A DNA stretch of 51,609 nucleotides from assembly GCA_025999315.1 (NCBI GenBank), contig BNXD01000006.1:1-51609 (forward strand), written 5' to 3'. Positions 27,137 to 36,511 of this stretch are shown here, in pieces. The position numbers and the translations under genes were made by a program. Numbering within the stretch: the first letter of the stretch is position 1; every line of letters begins with the position of its first letter. The notes under the pieces are model-generated. The model made no database searches. It was not told the origin of the DNA and saw only the letters and a program-made list of their open reading frames with translations. This stretch comes from Bacteroidia bacterium (GTDB lineage Bacteria; Bacteroidota; Bacteroidia; Bacteroidales; Rikenellaceae).

Positions 27137-27213
27137 GCTTTAATTTTTGGGGGATAAAAGAAAAAACCTTATCTTTGATAAGGTTTTTTCTTTTATCCCC
27201 CAAAAATTAAAGC
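27137..27213. repeat. 37-bp perfect inverted repeat with 3-base loop
   Basis: Bases 27137-27173 are the exact reverse complement of 27177-27213 with only TTT between. The inner part (AAAAAACCTTATC-ttt-GATAAGGTTTTTT) looks like a terminator in both directions. It begins 2 bases upstream of the basic exported gene's start codon, so a transcript starting further upstream would carry it as a long leader hairpin that buries the ribosome-binding region. Confidence 0.95.
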
Positions 27214-27457
27214 TAAAAAAGTCGTGCGACTCTGTTTTCGCCTGCAGAGGTCGCTCTGGCAAGACGATACACATCTTCAATTATTATGGTTCGGGGAACT
27301 TTAGCCGGTTGTCCGAAATCCTCATGCACTTTGCCCCTGCGGCACGAAAATTCAAACAAACTATTAATTTTTCCACAGTTGCGCCCGATGCGGACATTTT
27401 GGCAGGAAACGTGTCAAAAATGGTCCGTCTGGCAGTCTTTGGCTGTGAAAAACGCGA

Positions 27458-27473
27458 TTGGCACAAAGATTGT
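27458..27473 (+). promoter_or_regulatory. Possible sigma-54-type promoter of dnaK
   Basis: TTGGCAC-aaaga-TTGT has the spacing of the -24/-12 sigma-54 consensus (TTGGCACG-N4-TTGC), with a T where C is usual at -12. It is 48 bases upstream of the dnaK start. I see no clean TAnnTTTG box close to it, although other promoters may exist. The rest of the 300-bp gap (27214-27457) shows no supported gene. Confidence 0.35.
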
Positions 27474-27520
27474 TGTCAAAGAAAGATCACGGACAATAAC
27501 TTTATAAATTAATTATAGCA

Positions 27521-29440
27521 ATGGCAAAAATCATCGGAATCGACTTGGGAACGACCAACTCGTGCGTCGCGGTAATGGAGGGCAACGAGCCCGTTGTAAT
27601 TCCCAACAGCGAGGGGCATCGCACAACCCCTTCGATCGTGGCGTTCACCTCTTCGGGCGAGCGCAAAGTGGGCGAGGCGGCCAAACGTCAGGCCATCACC
27701 AACCCCAAAAACACCATTTTCTCGATCAAACGTTTCATGGGCGAGACCTTCGACCAGGTGAGCAAGGAGATCGGCCGGGTTCCCTACTCGGTGGTCAAGG
27801 GCTCCAACAATACGCCCCGGGTGGAGATCGACGACCGCCAGTACTCTCCCCAGGAGATCTCGGCCATGATCCTCCAGAAGATGAAAAAGACCGCCGAGGA
27901 CTATCTGGGCACAACGGTCGACGAGGCGGTGATCACCGTGCCGGCCTACTTCTCCGACTCGCAGCGTCAGGCCACCAAGGAGGCGGGCGAGATTGCCGGG
28001 CTGAAGGTGAGCCGCATAATCAATGAGCCCACCGCCGCCGCCCTCGCATACGGCCTCGACAAGAAACACGCCGACATGAAGATCGCCGTCTATGACCTGG
28101 GCGGCGGCACGTTCGACATCTCGATACTCGAGCTGGGCGACGGGGTCTTCGAGGTCAAGTCGACCAACGGCGACACCCATCTGGGCGGCGACGACTTCGA
28201 CCATATCATCATCGACTGGATGGCCGACGACTTCAAGTCCAGCCACAACATCGACCTGCGCAAGGACCCCATGGCGATGCAACGCCTGAAGGAGGCTGCC
28301 GAGAAGGCCAAGATCGAGCTCTCGTCCTCGACCCAGACCGAGATCAACCTTCCCTACATCATGCCCATCGACGGCATACCGCAGCACCTGGTGATGACCC
28401 TCACCCGCGCCAAGTTCGAGCAGTTGGCCGACAGCCTCATCCAGGCCACCATCGAGCCGTGCCGAAAGGCGCTCAAGGATGCCGGCCTCGGCGCTTCGCA
28501 GATCGATGAGGTGATTCTGGTGGGCGGCTCGACGCGCATACCCGCCATACAGAAGGTCGTCGAGGAGTTCTTCGGCAAGACACCGGGCAAGGGGGTCAAT
28601 CCCGACGAGGTGGTGGCTGTCGGCGCAGCCATTCAGGGCGGCGTGCTCACCGGCGAGGTGAAGGATGTGCTGCTGCTCGACGTAACCCCGCTGTCGCTGG
28701 GCATAGAGACCCTGGGCGGCGTGTTCACCAAGCTCATAGAGGCCAACACCACCATCCCCACACGCAAGAGCGAGACCTTCTCCACCGCGCAGGACAATCA
28801 GCCTTCGGTGGAGATCAACATCTGCCAGGGCGAACGTCCGATGGCGCGCGACAACAAGTCGCTGGGCCGCTTCCACCTCGACGGCATCCCCGCCGCTCCG
28901 CGCGGAGTGCCCCAGATCGAGGTAACGTTCGACATCGATGCCAACGGCATACTCAACGTCTCGGCGCGCGACAGGGGCACCGGCAAGGAGCAGAAGGTGC
29001 GCATCGAGGCCTCCTCGGGGCTTTCGGAGTCGGAGATACAGCGCATGCGCGACGAGGCCAAGGCCAACGAGGCCAAGGACCGCGAGGAGAGGGAGCGCAT
29101 CGACAAGCTCAACGCCACCGACTCACTGATCTTCTCGACCGAGAAGCAGCTCAAAGAGTATGGCGACAAGATACCCGCCGACAAGAAAGACGCCATCGAG
29201 ACGGCTCTCTCGGCTCTGCGCCAAGCACATAAGGATGGCGCCGTGGCCGACCTGGACCGCCTCAGCCAGCAACTCACCGACGCCTGGCAGGCTGCCTCGC
29301 AGGACATCTATGCCCAACAGCAGGGCGGCGGCGCGCAGGAGAGCGGGGCTGGAGCCGATGCAGGCGCCGGAGCGGACTCAGGCGCTTCGCAGGGCGGCGG
29401 CGACAACGTTACCGACGTTGACTTTGAGGAAGTGAAGTAA
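27521..29440 (+). CDS. dnaK: Molecular chaperone DnaK (Hsp70)
   Basis: A complete 639-aa Hsp70. The N-terminal ATPase domain has [18 protein letters not shown] (phosphate loop), [21 protein letters not shown] and [20 protein letters not shown]; the linker is [19 protein letters not shown]; the substrate-binding domain and helical lid follow, and the end is [10 protein letters not shown]. It acts with DnaJ and GrpE in protein folding; neither is in the window. The last five codons and the stop lie in the left attachment repeat of the downstream island, so the annotated 3' end is probably supplied by that element, with no change in the protein. Confidence 0.99.
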   Translation: MAKIIGIDLGTTNSCVAVMEGNEPVVIPNSEGHRTTPSIVAFTSSGERKVGEAAKRQAITNPKNTIFSIKRFMGETFDQVSKEIGRVPYSVVKGSNNTPRVEIDDRQYSPQEISAMILQKMKKTAEDYLGTTVDEAVITVPAYFSDSQRQATKEAGEIAGLKVSRIINEPTAAALAYGLDKKHADMKIAVYDLGGGTFDISILELGDGVFEVKSTNGDTHLGGDDFDHIIIDWMADDFKSSHNIDLRKDPMAMQRLKEAAEKAKIELSSSTQTEINLPYIMPIDGIPQHLVMTLTRAKFEQLADSLIQATIEPCRKALKDAGLGASQIDEVILVGGSTRIPAIQKVVEEFFGKTPGKGVNPDEVVAVGAAIQGGVLTGEVKDVLLLDVTPLSLGIETLGGVFTKLIEANTTIPTRKSETFSTAQDNQPSVEINICQGERPMARDNKSLGRFHLDGIPAAPRGVPQIEVTFDIDANGILNVSARDRGTGKEQKVRIEASSGLSESEIQRMRDEAKANEAKDREERERIDKLNATDSLIFSTEKQLKEYGDKIPADKKDAIETALSALRQAHKDGAVADLDRLSQQLTDAWQAASQDIYAQQQGGGAQESGAGADAGAGADSGASQGGGDNVTDVDFEEVK

Positions 29441-29441
29441 G
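29422..29441 (+). other. attL: left attachment repeat at the dnaK 3' end
   Basis: CTTTGAGGAAGTGAAGTAAG matches 46491-46510 at 17 of 20 positions. In frame it reads FEEVK-stop in dnaK. The three differences are two third-codon positions and the base after the stop, so both copies encode the same peptide. Confidence 0.75.
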
Positions 29442-29472
29442 AACGATTACAAACGATAATCAAATGTAGGGG

Positions 29473-29503
29473 AATAGCGGTAAATTATTGATTTACCGCT
29501 ATT
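29473..29503 (+). terminator. Terminator hairpin after dnaK (element-borne copy)
   Basis: AATAGCGGTAAAT (29473-29485) pairs perfectly with ATTTACCGCTATT (29491-29503), loop TATTG, followed by TCTATTTT. It closely resembles the hairpin after the right attachment repeat, including the GTAAAT-tNttg-ATTT core, so the element appears to bring its own dnaK terminator. Confidence 0.85.
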
Positions 29504-29649
29504 TCTATTTTAAATAATTATCGTTGATAATGCTTGTATGTCGATTATTTATCGTATATCTGTACCAGATTTGTATCGGGCGTTAATTGGCGACAATGTG
29601 GCTCTTATAATATCTTATTAAGTCTTATTTGTACATAAATAGCGAAAAT

Positions 29650-30225
29650 ATGGGATTTAGTCAGTTGAAAATACCGAAGATTTGCGAGCATTGCGGAAAG
29701 CCATTTGAGGCAAAAACCGTAATTACTCGTTTTTGTAGCGATGCTTGTGTTGATAAAGCAAGTAAAGCACGAAAGAAAAAGGAGCAGGAAGAAGAACGCA
29801 AACAAAGGATTCTGCAAGAGAGTGCTGTTGCTATTGCCGACATACAAACACGTCCGTACATATCCATTACGGAAGCAACGATATTGTTCGGCATTTCAAA
29901 AAACACTATTCGCAGATTGATAAAAGCGGGTAAAATCCCAGCTATTAATTTGGGCGAACGCCTTACAAGGGTAAGCCGAACACATATAGAATCCATGTTT
30001 ACCACTGTTGCGTTGCCGGAAGAAAAGCCGCAGGAACAGCAGCCTGTAAAATTGCGATATGAGCCAAGCGAATGTTATACGATAAATGAAATTTCCGAAA
30101 AGTTCGGTGTTTCATTATCAACCGTTAGTGGTACCATTCGCCGAAACAGCATACCGAAAAGGCAGGTAGGCAAATTCGTTTATGTACCGAAAGAACAGAT
30201 TGATAAAATATTCGTAAGAAAATGA
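29650..30225 (+). CDS. Excisionase-like DNA-binding protein with N-terminal zinc knuckle
   Basis: A 191-aa protein from MGFSQLKIPKICEHCG; a start 7 codons earlier (MYINSEN) is possible. The N-terminus is a small Cys4 zinc-binding unit (CEHCGKPFEAKTVITRFCSDAC). Two MerR/excisionase-type helix-turn-helix units follow, ITEATILFGISKNTIRRLIKAGKIPAINLG and INEISEKFGVSLSTVSGTIRRNSIPKRQVG. The stop overlaps the integrase start (ATGA), so the two are translationally coupled. The probable role is to direct excision or to regulate the island. Confidence 0.82.
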   Translation: MGFSQLKIPKICEHCGKPFEAKTVITRFCSDACVDKASKARKKKEQEEERKQRILQESAVAIADIQTRPYISITEATILFGISKNTIRRLIKAGKIPAINLGERLTRVSRTHIESMFTTVALPEEKPQEQQPVKLRYEPSECYTINEISEKFGVSLSTVSGTIRRNSIPKRQVGKFVYVPKEQIDKIFVRK

Positions 30226-31466
30226 AAGAGTTATCGAACACTAAAGTAACTGTAAGGCTTCGCAAAGTCGAAGATCGCAAAGAGTGGTATCTCTATATTG
30301 AGAGCTACCCTGCCTTTGTGGTGGGAAAGAAACAGCCGCAGCGCATTCGTGAGTACCTTAACCGTACTGTTACGACTGTGGAATGGGATAAAACCCGCAC
30401 CGCTCGCACCGAAGCCGATGGAAGTATAAGCTATAAACCCAAACGCAATGATAACGGTTTGATTATTTGCCGAAGTGAAATCGACCAAGAAAGCATCCTT
30501 TATGCCGATGGTGTCCGCAAACTCCGCCAACGTGAATATGATAACGCTGATTTATACAGCGATACCGAAACGGCACAAGCCGAGCAAAAAGAAAAGTTGC
30601 AACAAAATTTCATTGAATATTTTGATGCTGCGGCAAAGAAACGCCACGCCAATAGTTCCGAATCAATCCGCACAAATTGGAAACGTACCCTTGAATTGAT
30701 GAAACTATTTGCCGGCGAATATTTGCCATTCTCAAAGATAGACAACCGTTTGGCAGAAGATTTCAGAATGTTTATCTTATCAGCCCCTTGCGGTGGAAAC
30801 AAGAGCGGCACTGTTTCAAGAAATACCGCCGCAACCTACTTTTCAATTTTCAAAGCAGGGTTAAAACAGGCGTTTGTCGATGGGTATTTAACAGTAGATT
30901 TGTCCGCAAAAATCAAAGGCATACAGGAACAAGAAACTCGTCGTGAGTTTTTGACAGTCGAAGAATTGAATACACTTGCCGCCACGCCTTGCGAACAGGA
31001 CACAATGAAACGCGCCGCCCTGTTTTCCGCGCTCACAGGCTTACGGCATTGCGACATACAAAAAATGCAGTGGAAAGAAATACAGATTGACGGCGACCAA
31101 GCCCGATTGAATTTCACACAGCAAAAGACGAAAGGCGTGGAATACATGCCTATTTCCGCACAGGCATTGCAACTTTGCGGAGAGCCACGCAAACCCGACC
31201 AACTTGTTTTTGAAGATTTGCCCGACCCATCTTGGATTTCCAAACCATTGGAAAGGTGGATAAAAATGGCAGGCATTACCAAGAGAATCACGTTCCATTG
31301 TTTTCGACATACATTCGCAACCCTGCAACTTTCCAATGGAACAGACATTTACACCGTAAGCAAGATGTTAGGGCACACCAATGTAAAGACCACTCAAATT
31401 TATGCGAAAGTGGTGGACGAAAAGAAAAACAAGGCATCGCAAGCCATAAAATTAGAGGGGATATAA
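30222..31466 (+). CDS. Tyrosine recombinase/integrase of the island
   Basis: A 414-aa integrase of the Bacteroidota site-specific type. It has an N-terminal arm-binding-like region, a SAM-like core-binding domain (ENRLAEDFRMFIL region), and the catalytic domain with Arg in ALTGLRHCDI, HCFRH, GHTNVKTTQIY (nucleophile Tyr) and a Lys in the beta-hairpin. All key residues appear present, so it should be active. Overlaps the excisionase-like gene by 4 bases. It lies close to attL, as expected for an integrase that recognises the dnaK 3' end. Confidence 0.93.
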   Translation: MKELSNTKVTVRLRKVEDRKEWYLYIESYPAFVVGKKQPQRIREYLNRTVTTVEWDKTRTARTEADGSISYKPKRNDNGLIICRSEIDQESILYADGVRKLRQREYDNADLYSDTETAQAEQKEKLQQNFIEYFDAAAKKRHANSSESIRTNWKRTLELMKLFAGEYLPFSKIDNRLAEDFRMFILSAPCGGNKSGTVSRNTAATYFSIFKAGLKQAFVDGYLTVDLSAKIKGIQEQETRREFLTVEELNTLAATPCEQDTMKRAALFSALTGLRHCDIQKMQWKEIQIDGDQARLNFTQQKTKGVEYMPISAQALQLCGEPRKPDQLVFEDLPDPSWISKPLERWIKMAGITKRITFHCFRHTFATLQLSNGTDIYTVSKMLGHTNVKTTQIYAKVVDEKKNKASQAIKLEGI

Positions 31467-31470
31467 AGAC

Positions 31471-32157
31471 ATGAGTATGAAAAATAACACATTAGAACTT
31501 ATCATCTTATATGCGTTAGTTACCTGTGTTGCTTTAATAATTGCAACGGTGGCAAGATTTTTTGCCGACTCCATGGGATTCGACAGTTTTACCTCCTTTA
31601 TGGTTTTCATAATCATCTTGGTCGTTGAAATTATCGTTTATCTAAGCATTAACGTTTTCGTTCGGGCATGGATGGTGCCATGGATTGGAAAAGGATTGGT
31701 TAAGATTCCGCATTTTCGGAAGCGGATAGTCCCTGTTGCTGATAACACGCAAATTCGGACTGAACATTCCCTCTCGAAAATTCAGGAATGGGATAATGCA
31801 AAAGCAATTGCCATTCAATATACCAAAGAAACATTTGCCCCTTATCTTGCTGATGATTCAGAAATAACCCGATTGTGCGATTATATTATTTTGTACGCTG
31901 AAAAGAAAGATTTGAGTAGCTTAACCCCAATCAAAGGAGTCAAACAACTAAGCACAACAGATATTTTGCATTTCGGCTGGAATATCTGGAATCACTTCAA
32001 GGGCAGCAAGGTTGGTAAACAGGAAGATATGGCTTTGTTCTTGAAAGTTGTGTTTGCGCATACCTTGCGAGAGATTGAAGTAGAATCAATTAAGAGTCAT
32101 TTGAAAGACGATGAACGGAAAGGGATTATTAAGATCAAGGGGGATATATCGGAATGA
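31471..32157 (+). CDS. Two-helix membrane protein of unknown function, downstream of the integrase
   Basis: A 228-aa protein with two N-terminal hydrophobic segments (about residues 9-30 and 42-62) and a soluble C-terminal domain (WDNAKAIAIQYTKETFAPYL, FGWNIWNHFKGSKVGKQEDMALFLKVVF). The start is ATG at 31471, 4 bases after the integrase stop, so it is co-transcribed with it. I do not recognise the family. Its location suggests an accessory of the island rather than cargo. Confidence 0.7.
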   Translation: MSMKNNTLELIILYALVTCVALIIATVARFFADSMGFDSFTSFMVFIIILVVEIIVYLSINVFVRAWMVPWIGKGLVKIPHFRKRIVPVADNTQIRTEHSLSKIQEWDNAKAIAIQYTKETFAPYLADDSEITRLCDYIILYAEKKDLSSLTPIKGVKQLSTTDILHFGWNIWNHFKGSKVGKQEDMALFLKVVFAHTLREIEVESIKSHLKDDERKGIIKIKGDISE

Positions 32158-32247
32158 AAAAAATGTGTTTATTAATGAATTGGCATAAGTTTCAGAAAAA
32201 ACGTCTAATGGCTCATATAAAATGAAGTAAAATTTAGAATAATAATT

Positions 32248-34731
32248 ATGACAAATACTGATATTGATAGAAAAATAAGAGATTTTAATGCTAATCTCTT
32301 ATCCAAGGAACACAATGTCCCTAAATGTTGTTCTGATGAAGAATTAGTAAATTCTTTACAATCTTTATTTTATGAAATTTTAAAAGATTACGACACTCAA
32401 TTCAGATATATACCTGTCGTTCTTTCAATTTTAGAAAAAAATGCAACAACATCCATGCCACTTTTAGTTTCGTTATATTTGCATTTATATGAAAGCATAA
32501 TGAATAAACCTATTCAAAAGACAGATTTAACTTCATTTCCTACGTCTGAATCCTCTCTAAAAAAGTTAGAGAAATTTTACAAAGATAATGTTGAAACATT
32601 CAAAGGGCAACAAATAAGAATTTCCACTATTAATATTGACAAAAGCAAAATTACAGATGATGATATAAAAGATTTGATAGGTTTGTTTGAAGAGACAATT
32701 CAACATTTTGAAAAAAATCTTGAATTATCGGAAGAAATTATCCAAACAATGTTAATGCAACTTGCGATCCTGAAAGATTTTCTCAATTATTTTCATGATT
32801 ATCACACTTTTTATATGGTAAGTGCAAATATTATCAAAAGTCTAATAACATCCCAACACCCTCAATTAGCTCGAGATTTAGCAGAAGAAATCATATTAAC
32901 TTCTTTCAATGACAAAAAAGTATATTACGGTTATCTTAATAATTTTGTTTCATACTCAACCAATATGAGTGCTATTGGAGGATTAACTTACGCAAATTTA
33001 AGTTTTATTACTGCATTACAGTATGACCAAATAGATTCTTTGTATATTGAATTGATTGTAAAAGAGGGAGTTAGATTTTTTAGAAATATTGGACTGTATG
33101 ATTTTTCAAAATATATATATGAATCAATTCCAAAGAAAATAACATTTACTGACTATGAGAGAAGATCATTAGACCATTCATATTTTTTAAGTTTATTAAA
33201 ACAGCATGATTTAAATCTACCAACATTGATATTAGATTATCTAAATGAACATAGAGAAAAAATATTCAATATGGGGATTCACGATGCATTACCGTGGTTA
33301 ATAACACTCTATAATGTAAAACGAATATATCCTAATGCAGACTTTTCTTCAACAGGATTAGGCTTCTATCTTTTAACATTTGAATATATAGTACCAAAAG
33401 AAAATTACATTACACAGAAAACGATTATTTTTGGAGATACTAAAGAATTAAAAGATGTTTTTAAAAAGTCTCTTGTGAAATTAGACGAAACCAGATATAT
33501 TGACGATGTAAGCCATGATAATAATACCGCTATATTAATCGCAAGCAGCATTATACGCAATTCATTAGAAAATACAGATTTTGAGGCTCTTATTCTTGCT
33601 GCGTTAATCAAAGCTGATTTTAGTGTGGTTTTTTATCAAAAGGAAAGGATTGGTATTGCCCCTGCTGCGATACACAAAACAGATAATGAAACATTTAACG
33701 CAATTTACGGAGATGTGTCAGAAACCATATCTGACCTTAAAAAACAATCAAACAATACTTTTATCTGGCTGTTATATTCAGAATCAAAAGTTTATCAAAT
33801 GAAATTATCGGATGATTTCAGCTATCTAAAATTAGATAATTGGAATTATAAGACTTTTAAAGAAGCGATTTCATCAAAATTTTTCTCAAAATTTAATTTT
33901 GATACCACGATAAAAACTGAATATGAAGTTAGAAATTTACTCCCAGAAGAACACATAAATGAATCTATAGTAATAAAAGAGAATTTGCTTTTTTCTAAAT
34001 TATTAATACAGAATGATAAAAGACCTTTGCTTATTGTACTCGATATGGAGTTGGCAGGATTTCCTCACAATTTGTTTGTAGATGAAAATGAAAACTTTAT
34101 TTTTTTAGAACGACCTATTTGTAATATTGTTTCAACAGAATGGTACTTAAGATTTAGTGATAAGACTAAATTTAATGCCAATTATTCAAAGTCTATTTGG
34201 ATTCCGACAATGTGTGGAGATTTTACGATTAATATGTTGTTCTCTAAAATAGAGAATTGTCTGAAACAATATACTTTTAATTTTGATGTATCGGAGAAAC
34301 CAAACAACCCGATTGCTTCAGAATTGAATATTATTGTTTCTCATGGCTCAAATGATATTGCTATAAAGCCAGCACTTTACCCTGACCAAAATCCACGTTT
34401 GGATTTATCAAAATATATAGGAAAAGGAAAGGTTCTTATCTTTTTTGTCTGTCATTCAGGCTCCACGCAAGAAACGCCTTTTGCAAATAGTATTTCTTCT
34501 ATTGTTAAAGATTATCTTATGGATGGTTATTGCTCTGTTATTGCGCCCTTTTGGTCTATGCATGTAGATATAGCACCAATTTGGTTACCCGCCTTTCTTG
34601 ATGTTATAAGCAAGGGAGAAACAATTATTAGTGCCGTTCATTCGGCAAACATTGCAGTATATGATAAATTCCCAACGGTCGCAGCATGGGGATGTATGCA
34701 TTTATATGGAGACCCACATATTTCTATATAA
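32248..34731 (+). CDS. Large protein with C-terminal CHAT (caspase-like) protease domain
   Basis: An 827-aa AT-rich gene. The C-terminal 200 residues match the CHAT fold, with His in NIIVSHGSND (H699) and Cys in LIFFVCHSGS (C735) at the spacing usual for the catalytic dyad. The N-terminal 600 residues are helix-rich and look like TPR-type or other helical repeats (LAREEIILTSF region, YERRSLDHSYFLSLLKQHD) with no recognisable enzyme motif. CHAT proteases often serve as effectors in bacterial defence or programmed death. No separate CHAT partner such as a gasdermin is next to it. The 90-bp gap upstream has no clear promoter consensus. Confidence 0.8.
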   Translation: MTNTDIDRKIRDFNANLLSKEHNVPKCCSDEELVNSLQSLFYEILKDYDTQFRYIPVVLSILEKNATTSMPLLVSLYLHLYESIMNKPIQKTDLTSFPTSESSLKKLEKFYKDNVETFKGQQIRISTINIDKSKITDDDIKDLIGLFEETIQHFEKNLELSEEIIQTMLMQLAILKDFLNYFHDYHTFYMVSANIIKSLITSQHPQLARDLAEEIILTSFNDKKVYYGYLNNFVSYSTNMSAIGGLTYANLSFITALQYDQIDSLYIELIVKEGVRFFRNIGLYDFSKYIYESIPKKITFTDYERRSLDHSYFLSLLKQHDLNLPTLILDYLNEHREKIFNMGIHDALPWLITLYNVKRIYPNADFSSTGLGFYLLTFEYIVPKENYITQKTIIFGDTKELKDVFKKSLVKLDETRYIDDVSHDNNTAILIASSIIRNSLENTDFEALILAALIKADFSVVFYQKERIGIAPAAIHKTDNETFNAIYGDVSETISDLKKQSNNTFIWLLYSESKVYQMKLSDDFSYLKLDNWNYKTFKEAISSKFFSKFNFDTTIKTEYEVRNLLPEEHINESIVIKENLLFSKLLIQNDKRPLLIVLDMELAGFPHNLFVDENENFIFLERPICNIVSTEWYLRFSDKTKFNANYSKSIWIPTMCGDFTINMLFSKIENCLKQYTFNFDVSEKPNNPIASELNIIVSHGSNDIAIKPALYPDQNPRLDLSKYIGKGKVLIFFVCHSGSTQETPFANSISSIVKDYLMDGYCSVIAPFWSMHVDIAPIWLPAFLDVISKGETIISAVHSANIAVYDKFPTVAAWGCMHLYGDPHISI

Positions 34732-34802
34732 AACCATTACATGACGGCTTTCTGTTTTGCTTTCATAAATCTGTTCCATATCACCATCCATCACTACCCT
34801 CA

Positions 34803-34839
34803 GTGTTTTTCGGGTGATAATCCAACACCCTTAAAACAC
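34803..34839. repeat. Inverted repeat upstream of the replication-type genes
   Basis: GTGTTTT (34803-34809) with AAAACAC (34833-34839) and inner GGGTG (34812-34816) with CACCC (34826-34830) form an imperfect hairpin. It lies 38 bases before the HTH gene, in the short gap after the CHAT gene. It could terminate the CHAT transcript or be part of an origin; neither can be proved here. Confidence 0.5.
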
Positions 34840-34876
34840 TTATTTCATTTGCGCTTCATTCATTAAAAACAATAAT

Positions 34877-35224
34877 ATGAACGCAAATGAAATTACTTTT
34901 GATAGCTTGCCCCAAGCGGTAGCCTATCTTGTTGATGAAGTGGCAGCCATAAAGCTGTTAGTTGAAAACCACCAAACGCCACCGCCTGAGAAGCGTATGC
35001 CGATTGGTATAGACGATGCCTGTCGGATTATCGGCAAAGCCAAGCCGACTATCTATGCCCTTGTGCGAAACCGCCTGCTTCCCTGTTACAAGAACGGCAA
35101 GAAACTCTACTTTTTTGAAGATGAACTGCTGGATTGGATTTCCAAGGGCAAGAAAAAGACCCTGTTGGAAATCAATACCGAAGTAGAAGCCGATTACAAA
35201 CACGCTAAAGGCATAAGACGATGA
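34877..35224 (+). CDS. Excisionase-family HTH protein
   Basis: A 115-aa protein with a central helix-turn-helix of the excisionase/MerR-like kind (MPIGIDDACRIIGKAKPTIYALVRNRLLPCYKNGKKLYFFEDELLDWI). Such proteins commonly precede replication and mobilization genes on Bacteroidota mobilizable elements. The stop overlaps the next start (ATGA, 35221). It may control copy number or transfer of the island. Confidence 0.83.
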   Translation: MNANEITFDSLPQAVAYLVDEVAAIKLLVENHQTPPPEKRMPIGIDDACRIIGKAKPTIYALVRNRLLPCYKNGKKLYFFEDELLDWISKGKKKTLLEINTEVEADYKHAKGIRR

Positions 35225-35613
35225 ATCTGTTTGAATTGTTTGCCAACTTTTGGCGATTGGATGACCAGCAGAGTTTTAGCCATAGTGAAACCCGCTTGTA
35301 TTTTTTTCTGCTAAATGTGGCTAATCGTTCGTTTTGGGCGGAATGGATTGAGTATCCGGACAAGAAAATGTCTGCCAACGCCAATATGTCGTTGCAAGTG
35401 CTGAAATCAGCCCGCGATAATTTGAAATCAGCCGAGTTGTTGGACTTCGTTGTCGGGGGTGGGTTTAGGGTTAAAACTAAGTATCAGATTTTAGCACCTA
35501 AGCCCGCACTTAAACTCTCACACTATAATAATAAGACAAAAGACACAAAAACCAAGATTGAAAATTATGGAAAAGGGAAAGGATTTGTCCATTCGGGAAG
35601 TGATTTCGACTGA
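35221..35613 (+). CDS. Small winged-helix-like protein, probable replication accessory
   Basis: A 130-aa protein. MNLFELFANFWRLDDQQSFSHSETRLYFFLLNVANRSFW and the SLQVLKSARDNLKSAELLDF segment resemble the DnaD/replisome-organizer winged helix seen in phage and plasmid initiators. The tail (KLSHYNNKTKDTKTKIENYGKG) is charged and flexible. It overlaps both neighbours and precedes a DnaC-like ATPase, the order of a replication initiator followed by a helicase loader. I infer the role mostly from context. Confidence 0.65.
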   Translation: MNLFELFANFWRLDDQQSFSHSETRLYFFLLNVANRSFWAEWIEYPDKKMSANANMSLQVLKSARDNLKSAELLDFVVGGGFRVKTKYQILAPKPALKLSHYNNKTKDTKTKIENYGKGKGFVHSGSDFD

Positions 35614-36292
35614 TAGTGATTTTTACCAAGTTTTGCAAAACGATGTCAAGGAAATAGTTGCCGTTGAAAAAGAAAAGATGCAACGGAGGCGTTTGTTCCT
35701 GCCATTGGTATATATCGAGTTCAGAGAGTTGTTTCAATCGTTTGGAACGGGCTGTTTGTTCAGTCGCAATCAGAACAGGGAATTTGTTATCGACCATAAC
35801 AACGAGCCTATTATTGAGCATCTGTACTATTATGCAACCCATAATCCTGCTTTTTCGGGCGATTTGAACAAGGGTATCCTATTGCAGGGAAAGTACGGAT
35901 GCGGAAAAACCATCCTGCTTGAAACGTATTCTATGCTTCACAATCATATCGTGCGGAAATTCGGACTGAATCAGCTGATGCTTTTGTTTGTCAAGTCTGT
36001 GGAGTTGCAGGAACAAATCGTGAAGCAGTCGGTAAAGTCATTCGTTCAACGTCCCTTGATTATTGATGAATTCGGGCGGGAATCAAAAACCGTTCAAGAC
36101 TTCGGTAACATTAGCCGACCCATTTCCGAGTTGTTGAGTTTGAGAAGTGATGCCGGAACGCTTACGCATGGCACGACCAATTTCACGTTGGAGACACTTT
36201 CGTCGGAAGAATTTTATGGCGCGATGATTGGCGACCGGCTCAAAATGATGTTCAATTGCATCACCTTGAAAGGCGAAAGCCGGAGGCGATAA
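35567..36292 (+). CDS. DnaC/IstB-like P-loop ATPase
   Basis: A 241-aa AAA+ ATPase, start set at MEKGKDLS (35567); an ATG three codons earlier is equally possible. Walker A is LLQGKYGCGKTILLE and Walker B is RPLIIDEFGRE, with a sensor-type Thr/Asn in HGTTNFTLETLS and an Arg at GDRLKMMF. It starts inside the preceding gene, so the two are coupled. The likely role is loading a replicative helicase during island replication. It is shorter and simpler than AAA+ initiators of the RepA kind. Confidence 0.8.
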   Translation: MEKGKDLSIREVISTDSDFYQVLQNDVKEIVAVEKEKMQRRRLFLPLVYIEFRELFQSFGTGCLFSRNQNREFVIDHNNEPIIEHLYYYATHNPAFSGDLNKGILLQGKYGCGKTILLETYSMLHNHIVRKFGLNQLMLLFVKSVELQEQIVKQSVKSFVQRPLIIDEFGRESKTVQDFGNISRPISELLSLRSDAGTLTHGTTNFTLETLSSEEFYGAMIGDRLKMMFNCITLKGESRRR

Positions 36293-36341
36293 AGCATGAA
36301 AAAGCATTTCCCCAACGGCTCTTTCAAAAAAAAGCAATGTA

Positions 36342-36412
36342 GCAAGAGGGAACTGAACATGTCCTGTTCAAACCTCTTGCCCTGCGGGACTACTTGCTGT
36401 CATTCAGCAAGT
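36342..36412. other. Candidate origin of transfer (oriT) with nested inverted repeats
   Basis: GCAAGAGG (36342-36349) and CCTCTTGC (36373-36380) enclose TGAACA (36354-36359) and TGTTCA (36365-36370). A second 8-bp repeat ACTTGCTG/CAGCAAGT follows (36392-36399, 36405-36412). The site lies in the 220-bp gap immediately upstream of the two mobilization genes, where oriT is found on other mobilizable Bacteroidota elements. A transcription terminator for the ATPase gene is the main alternative. Confidence 0.55.
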
Positions 36413-36511
36413 TGATAAAATAAAGTTTTATAAAGGCTCTTATGACTTAAAATCATAAAAGCATATCAGTCAAATAATTAACATAAACAATCATTGTAAA
36501 AAACTTATAAT

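Noticed and set aside
27147..27512. 121-aa plus-strand frame upstream of dnaK
   Set aside because: It starts inside the 37-bp palindrome and mirrors the leader of the minus-strand gene. It has no family motif and covers the dnaK promoter region.
27509..28876. 455-aa minus-strand frame opposite dnaK
   Set aside because: It is a shadow of dnaK codon structure with no recognisable domain.
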